Shown here: piece after piece, positions 6,518 to 10,320 of the stretch
Position numbering within the stretch: the first letter of the stretch is position 1
Layout: every line of letters starts with the position of its first letter
Assembly: GCA_945871625.1 (NCBI GenBank)
Contig: CAMBWL010000025.1
Span: 1 to 10,320 of the forward strand
From: Bifidobacterium breve
Lineage (GTDB): Bacteria > Actinomycetota > Acidimicrobiia > Acidimicrobiales > Ilumatobacteraceae
Length of the DNA stretch: 10,320 bases
Direction: 5' to 3'
Translations under genes and position numbers: made by a program
Notes under the pieces: model-generated
The model's database searches: none
What the model was told of the DNA's origin: nothing
Seen by the model: the letters and a program-made list of their open reading frames with translations, nothing else

Positions 6518-7128
6518 GTCGCCTGAACGAAACGAACACAAAATCGGCACGCGAGATTATCGCCAGGTACCCGCGTCCGAAGTCGGCTCTGATTCCTTTG
6601 TTGCATCTGTCGCAAGAGCAAAATGGTTATATCACCCGAGAAGCAATGCAACATTTGGGAGAACTCGTCGGCGTGACTTCCGCCGAGGTTTATGGAACCG
6701 CAACCTTCTATGAGATGTTCAAATTTGAGCCGGTCGGAAAATATCTGATCAATATTTGTCGAACAATGTCATGCGCACTGATGGGTGCAAATGAGTTGAT
6801 GCACCATGCTGAAAAGAAACTTGGCGTGAACGCCGGTGGCACGACATCAGATGGCATGTTCACGCTCGCCCATGCTGAGTGCCAAGCCGCCTGCACTGAG
6901 GCCCCAACATTGCAGGTCAACTATCGCTACCGCTTGCGTGTTACGCCTACTGATTTGGATAATTTGATCGACAACTTGCGTGACAACAAATTAAAAGATG
7001 AGTTTCCGCCGCACGGAGTGCTGGCAAAAGTGCAACAAGTTATTCCGGCTGATCGTGCAGTGGGCGCAAAAGACCCAGAAGATGTCAACGAGTCACCAGC
7101 GTGGCTGGACGGCAAGGCCGCACTGTGA
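6514..7128 (+). CDS. nuoE: NADH-quinone oxidoreductase subunit E
   Basis: 204 residues, ATG overlapping the nuoD stop by four bases. NuoE (24-kDa subunit) has a thioredoxin-like fold and binds the [2Fe-2S] cluster N1a beside the FMN of NuoF. All four ligands are visible: C82 and C87 (CRTMSC), C123 and C127 (ECQAAC); the spacings 5, 36 and 4 match E. coli NuoE. The N-terminal helical bundle (8-68) has the usual LIPLLHLSQEQNGYI and the EVYGTATFYEMF segment. Residues after about 160 are a polar tail of about 45 residues with no recognisable motif, longer than in E. coli NuoE. The stop overlaps the nuoF start (GTGA). Confidence 0.97.
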   Translation: MSRLNETNTKSAREIIARYPRPKSALIPLLHLSQEQNGYITREAMQHLGELVGVTSAEVYGTATFYEMFKFEPVGKYLINICRTMSCALMGANELMHHAEKKLGVNAGGTTSDGMFTLAHAECQAACTEAPTLQVNYRYRLRVTPTDLDNLIDNLRDNKLKDEFPPHGVLAKVQQVIPADRAVGAKDPEDVNESPAWLDGKAAL

Positions 7129-8525
7129 GCAAGACATATGTGCATGCGCCCGGTTTCGTAGCGGGAGATCGACCAAAGATTGTTACTTCACGATTTGAGT
7201 TTGCCGACTCGTACACCCTCGAGCGTTATCTCGCAACGGATGGATACAAGGGTTTGCGCGCGGCTTTGGCACGACCAGCAAATGAAGTCCACGATGATGT
7301 AAAAAGTGCGACGGTGCTCGGTCGTGGTGGTGCTGGTTTTCCGGCGGGCGTCAAGTGGGGGCTCACACCGCAACAAGTTTGGCCGCGCTACTTGGTCGTC
7401 AACGGCGACGAAAGCGAGCCCGGCACCTACAAAGACCGTTTGTTGATGGAACGCGATCCGCATCAATTAATCGAAGGCTGTCTGATTGCTTGTTATGCCG
7501 CTGGTCTGTCGCAGTGCTTCCTATATATAAGAGGTGAGATGGCTGTCGCCCAAGAGCGTGTGGCTGCCGCGTTGAACGAGGCGTATGTGGCCGGATATAT
7601 CGGCAAAAATATTTTAGGCTCGAAGTTCTCGGTCGATATTATTTTGCATTGGGGTGCAGGCGCTTATGTCGTAGGCGAAGAAACGGCGTTGATTGAAAGC
7701 CTTGAAGGCAATCGCGGAATGCCACGACTCAAGCCGCCATTTTTCCCCGCGGCGAACGGTCTTTATGGTCAGCCCACGATCGTGAATAACGTCGAAACAC
7801 TTGCCAACTTGCCGTGGTTGCTAAATCATGGCGTTGCTGCCTACACGGCGATCGGTACGAAGACATCACCGGGTACGCGGATGGTTGCTGTTTCGGGTCA
7901 TGTCGAACGGCCTGGCGTCTATGAAATCATCAACGGCACCACGACATTTCGCGATTTGATTTACGGCCCAGAGTTTTGTGGCGGTATTCGTAATGGAAAT
8001 GCATTGAAGGCATTCGTGCCGGGCGGTGGCTCTGCACCTTGGTTCACCCCTGATCAACTTGATCTCCCTTTTGAGGCCAGTCAAGTCGGGCCCGCTGGGT
8101 CGATGCTCGGCTCGGGTGCGGTAATGGTGATGGACGAGACGACTGACATTCCGGCGGCCGCTTTGACGCTGACTCATTTCTATGCACACGAGTCGTGCGG
8201 CAAGTGCACGCCGTGTCGCGAGGGTGGAACTTGGCTCGAAAGAATCTTGCGACGCGTAGTTGACGGTGATGGTACCGATGCAGATTTGCAGCAACTGCTC
8301 GAAGTTGGGGCGATGATTTGCCCGGGTGCGTTTCCGCACGCAGCCAATGAAGAATTAGGTTTGAAAGCTGTTCCGTTTCCGTACAAGATGACCACGATTT
8401 GTTTCGTCGGGCCATCGGCTTTCGCCCCGGTGCATTCGGCTTTGACTCTATTTAGAAGCGAGTTTGAAGCACGCGTAAAAAAGCGTGTGAATATTCCGGT
8501 TACGGCAGTCGGGGCGTCGGCATGA
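7125..8525 (+). CDS. nuoF: NADH-quinone oxidoreductase subunit F (NADH- and FMN-binding)
   Basis: 466 residues. NuoF (51-kDa subunit) oxidises NADH through FMN and passes electrons to [4Fe-4S] cluster N3. The nucleotide-binding Gly-rich motif GRGGAGFPAGVKW is at 66-78, the FMN-site segment NGDESEPGTYKD at 93-104, and GEETALIESLEGNRG at 184-198. N3 ligands are C358, C361 and C364 (ESCGKCTPCREG) plus C426 (TTIC). The stretch between C364 and C426 is 61 residues, about 20 longer than in E. coli, and contains an extra Cys (C399). The start is taken as GTG 7125, giving a four-base GTGA overlap with nuoE; a GTG at 7101 in frame would add eight residues but overlaps nuoE more. The C-terminus ends with a short Val/Ala-rich tail and overlaps nuoG by four bases. 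Confidence 0.97.
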   Translation: MSKTYVHAPGFVAGDRPKIVTSRFEFADSYTLERYLATDGYKGLRAALARPANEVHDDVKSATVLGRGGAGFPAGVKWGLTPQQVWPRYLVVNGDESEPGTYKDRLLMERDPHQLIEGCLIACYAAGLSQCFLYIRGEMAVAQERVAAALNEAYVAGYIGKNILGSKFSVDIILHWGAGAYVVGEETALIESLEGNRGMPRLKPPFFPAANGLYGQPTIVNNVETLANLPWLLNHGVAAYTAIGTKTSPGTRMVAVSGHVERPGVYEIINGTTTFRDLIYGPEFCGGIRNGNALKAFVPGGGSAPWFTPDQLDLPFEASQVGPAGSMLGSGAVMVMDETTDIPAAALTLTHFYAHESCGKCTPCREGGTWLERILRRVVDGDGTDADLQQLLEVGAMICPGAFPHAANEELGLKAVPFPYKMTTICFVGPSAFAPVHSALTLFRSEFEARVKKRVNIPVTAVGASA

Positions 8526-10320
8526 CGATTGTGGATCCAATCAAAGAAAGTGTTGTCGACCCAAATGTCGTCAACATCACGATCAACGACAAACCGGTCG
8601 TAGCGCGAAAAGGTGAGTTGATTATTGCGGCGGCGGATCGAACCGATGATTTCATCCCCAGATTCTGTTATCACCCGCGTATGTCATCGGTGGGCATGTG
8701 TCGGCAGTGTCTTGTTGAAGTTGAAACACCGCGGGGACCGATGATCGTTGTGTCGTGCATGACGCCTGTTGTCGAGGGTCAGATCGTTCGCACCACGACA
8801 GACTCGGTAAAAAAAGCCCAAGAGGGCGTGCTCGAATTGTTGTTGGCTAATCATCCACTTGATTGCCCTGTTTGCGACAAGGGTGGCGAATGTCCGTTGC
8901 AAGATCAAGCATTCAGCCATGGCCCGGGAGAGAGTCGATTCGTCGAAGAAAAGCGTCACTACGAAAAGCCGATCGCAATCAGCGACATCGTCTACCTAGA
9001 TCGTGAGCGATGCATTTTGTGTGATCGATGCACCCGGTTTGCCGACGAAGTTGCGGGTGATGCGTTGATCACATTCATCAGTCGTGGCAACGACACTCAG
9101 GTTCTGACATTTCCCGACGAGCCGTTCAGTTCGTATTTCTCCGGCAACACAGTGCAGATTTGCCCCGTGGGTGCGTTGACCGCCAAGCCTTATCGATTTA
9201 AGGCGCGTCCGTGGGATCTTGAACAAACGGAAAGCACCTGCACTTCGTGTTCGGTTGGTTGTCGAACCGTCGTGCAAAGCAGTCGCGATGAACTCGTGCG
9301 ATATCAAGGCGTAGATATCGATCCCGTGAATTGGGGGTGGCTGTGCGATCGCGGTCGTTACAACTTTGAGTCGGTGAACTCGCCCGATCGTTTAACGACG
9401 CCGCTGGTCAAGACGGGTGCGGAACTTGCGGCAACATCTTGGTCGGTTGCTCTTGAAACCACTGCCCGCATGATTCGTTTTGCCTTGGCCAACAATACAA
9501 ATTCGGTGGCAATTTTGGGTGGTGCTCGTGGCACGAATGAAGATGCGTTTGCTTGGGCGATGTTGGCCGACAAACTCGGCATCGATCAGCGCGATTCTCA
9601 ATTGGGTGATGGTTTGAGTCCCGAAGTTTTCAATCTTGCGCAGGCGACGATCGATGAGACTTGCGCAGCGAGCACGATCATCTTGCTTGCTCCCGATCTC
9701 AAAGAAGAGTTGCCGGTTCTTTATTTGCGCGTGCGAGATGCGGCGCAGAAACGCAAATCTCGAATTATCGAAGTGAGTGCCCGTGATTCTGGTTTGACCC
9801 CGCACGCCTGGCGCACAGTTGGCTTCGAACCAGGACACCAGGCGCAGGCCGTGCGTGATGCATTGTCGACACCAGAAATGAAAGAGCAACTTGCCCGTGG
9901 CCAAGTCGTCGTCGTCGTTGGTCGACACAATTTGGCCGAAAACGAGATATTCACGCTGCAAGCACTCGCCGAAGTTTTTGTCGCGGCACCAAGCGTGAAA
10001 GTGCTTCCAGTTTTGCGCCGTGGCAACGTGCGCGGGGCAATCGCGGCGGGGTTGACGCCACAAAATAATTCGGGTGACGCGATCGACATTTTGAACGCTG
10101 CAGCCGCGGGCAAGATTGATTGTCTGATTTTGCTTGGCGCAGACCCGATGGCTGACGTGCCTGATTCCAGCCTTGTGCAACGCGCATTCACCCAAGTTAA
10201 AAACTTGATCAGCATCGACACGATGATCAACGATTCAAATCGCAACGCAGATGTAGTTTTACCGGCCGCTGCTTATGGCGAAAAAAATGGGACAACAACG
10301 AATCTTGAAGGCCGGATCAG
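8522..10320 (+). CDS. nuoG: NADH-quinone oxidoreductase subunit G, 5' part (runs off the window)
   Basis: Open from the ATG at 8522 (overlapping the nuoF stop as ATGA) to the window end: 599 codons with no stop. NuoG (75-kDa subunit) wires electrons from NuoF towards NuoB. Ligand sets in order: [2Fe-2S] N1b at C49, C60, C63 and C79; N5 at H111, C115, C118 and C124 (with the unusual His ligand); a further [4Fe-4S] set at C164, C167, C170 and C214 (ICPVGALT); and C240, C243, C247 and C275, which matches the CxxCxxxCx27C motif of the extra cluster N7. From about 280 on the sequence is the molybdopterin-oxidoreductase-like domain, including LLGADPMADVP and DVVLPAAAYGEKNG near the edge. No molybdenum cofactor is expected in NuoG. 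The missing C-terminus is probably 150-300 residues, judged from family sizes. Confidence 0.96.
   Translation, partial: MTIVDPIKESVVDPNVVNITINDKPVVARKGELIIAAADRTDDFIPRFCYHPRMSSVGMCRQCLVEVETPRGPMIVVSCMTPVVEGQIVRTTTDSVKKAQEGVLELLLANHPLDCPVCDKGGECPLQDQAFSHGPGESRFVEEKRHYEKPIAISDIVYLDRERCILCDRCTRFADEVAGDALITFISRGNDTQVLTFPDEPFSSYFSGNTVQICPVGALTAKPYRFKARPWDLEQTESTCTSCSVGCRTVVQSSRDELVRYQGVDIDPVNWGWLCDRGRYNFESVNSPDRLTTPLVKTGAELAATSWSVALETTARMIRFALANNTNSVAILGGARGTNEDAFAWAMLADKLGIDQRDSQLGDGLSPEVFNLAQATIDETCAASTIILLAPDLKEELPVLYLRVRDAAQKRKSRIIEVSARDSGLTPHAWRTVGFEPGHQAQAVRDALSTPEMKEQLARGQVVVVVGRHNLAENEIFTLQALAEVFVAAPSVKVLPVLRRGNVRGAIAAGLTPQNNSGDAIDILNAAAAGKIDCLILLGADPMADVPDSSLVQRAFTQVKNLISIDTMINDSNRNADVVLPAAAYGEKNGTTTNLEGRI

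Noticed and set aside
7101..7124. Upstream GTG start for nuoF adding eight residues
   Set aside because: No convincing ribosome site; the GTG at 7125 forms a GTGA overlap with the nuoE stop, matching the local pattern.
9905..9919. Tandem GTC repeat
   Set aside because: Encodes the Val run of a beta strand in nuoG; too short to count as a repeat feature.
9392..10195. Long open frame on the minus strand (267 codons)
   Set aside because: Antisense to the molybdopterin-like domain of nuoG, which is continuous on the plus strand. No recognisable motif.

Overview
The window is one uninterrupted plus-strand run of respiratory-chain genes: the downstream part of a cytochrome bc (menaquinol:cytochrome c reductase) locus followed directly by the first seven genes of the NADH dehydrogenase I (complex I) operon, nuoA to nuoG. 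There are no RNA genes, mobile elements, repeats or CRISPR arrays. No intergenic space exceeds 15 bases, so I see neither a terminator nor room for a dedicated promoter. By eye GC is about 50-55%. GTG is a frequent start codon (5 of the 11 visible starts). The bc genes are of the low-potential, Gram-positive-like type. The mix suggests an actinobacterium, and the split b6-like cytochrome b with a mid-GC genome fits an Acidimicrobiia-like lineage (for example freshwater or marine relatives of Ilumatobacter). That placement is inference from style, not from a search.

Layout. Bases 1-174 are the C-terminal end of the cytochrome b N-terminal (b6-like) subunit. Bases 174-893 encode the subunit IV-like C-terminal half of cytochrome b, with a long hydrophilic Ala-rich N-terminal extension. 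Bases 909-1760 encode a Rieske iron-sulfur protein with an extra N-terminal membrane helix. Bases 1761-2801 encode a membrane-anchored dihaem cytochrome c. Bases 2804-3628 encode a membrane protein I do not recognise. Then come nuoA (3634-4110), nuoB (4110-4694), nuoC (4698-5165), nuoD (5162-6517), nuoE (6514-7128), nuoF (7125-8525) and nuoG (8522 to the window end, cut off).

How they work together. The Nuo module made here oxidises NADH: NuoE, NuoF and NuoG carry the FMN and most Fe-S clusters, and NuoB, C and D carry the electrons to quinone, while NuoA is the first membrane subunit. The resulting (mena)quinol is the substrate of the bc complex upstream, which passes electrons through the Rieske protein to the dihaem cytochrome c and presumably on to a terminal oxidase outside the window. 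Every metal-ligand motif checked is intact, so the system looks functional. Most gene pairs overlap by 1 or 4 bases or abut, pointing to translational coupling and possibly a single long transcript for complexes III and I.

The best candidate for something undescribed is the 274-residue, three-helix membrane protein between the cytochrome c and nuoA. Also unusual are the arrangement of the membrane anchors on the Rieske protein and cytochrome c, and the extension on subunit IV.
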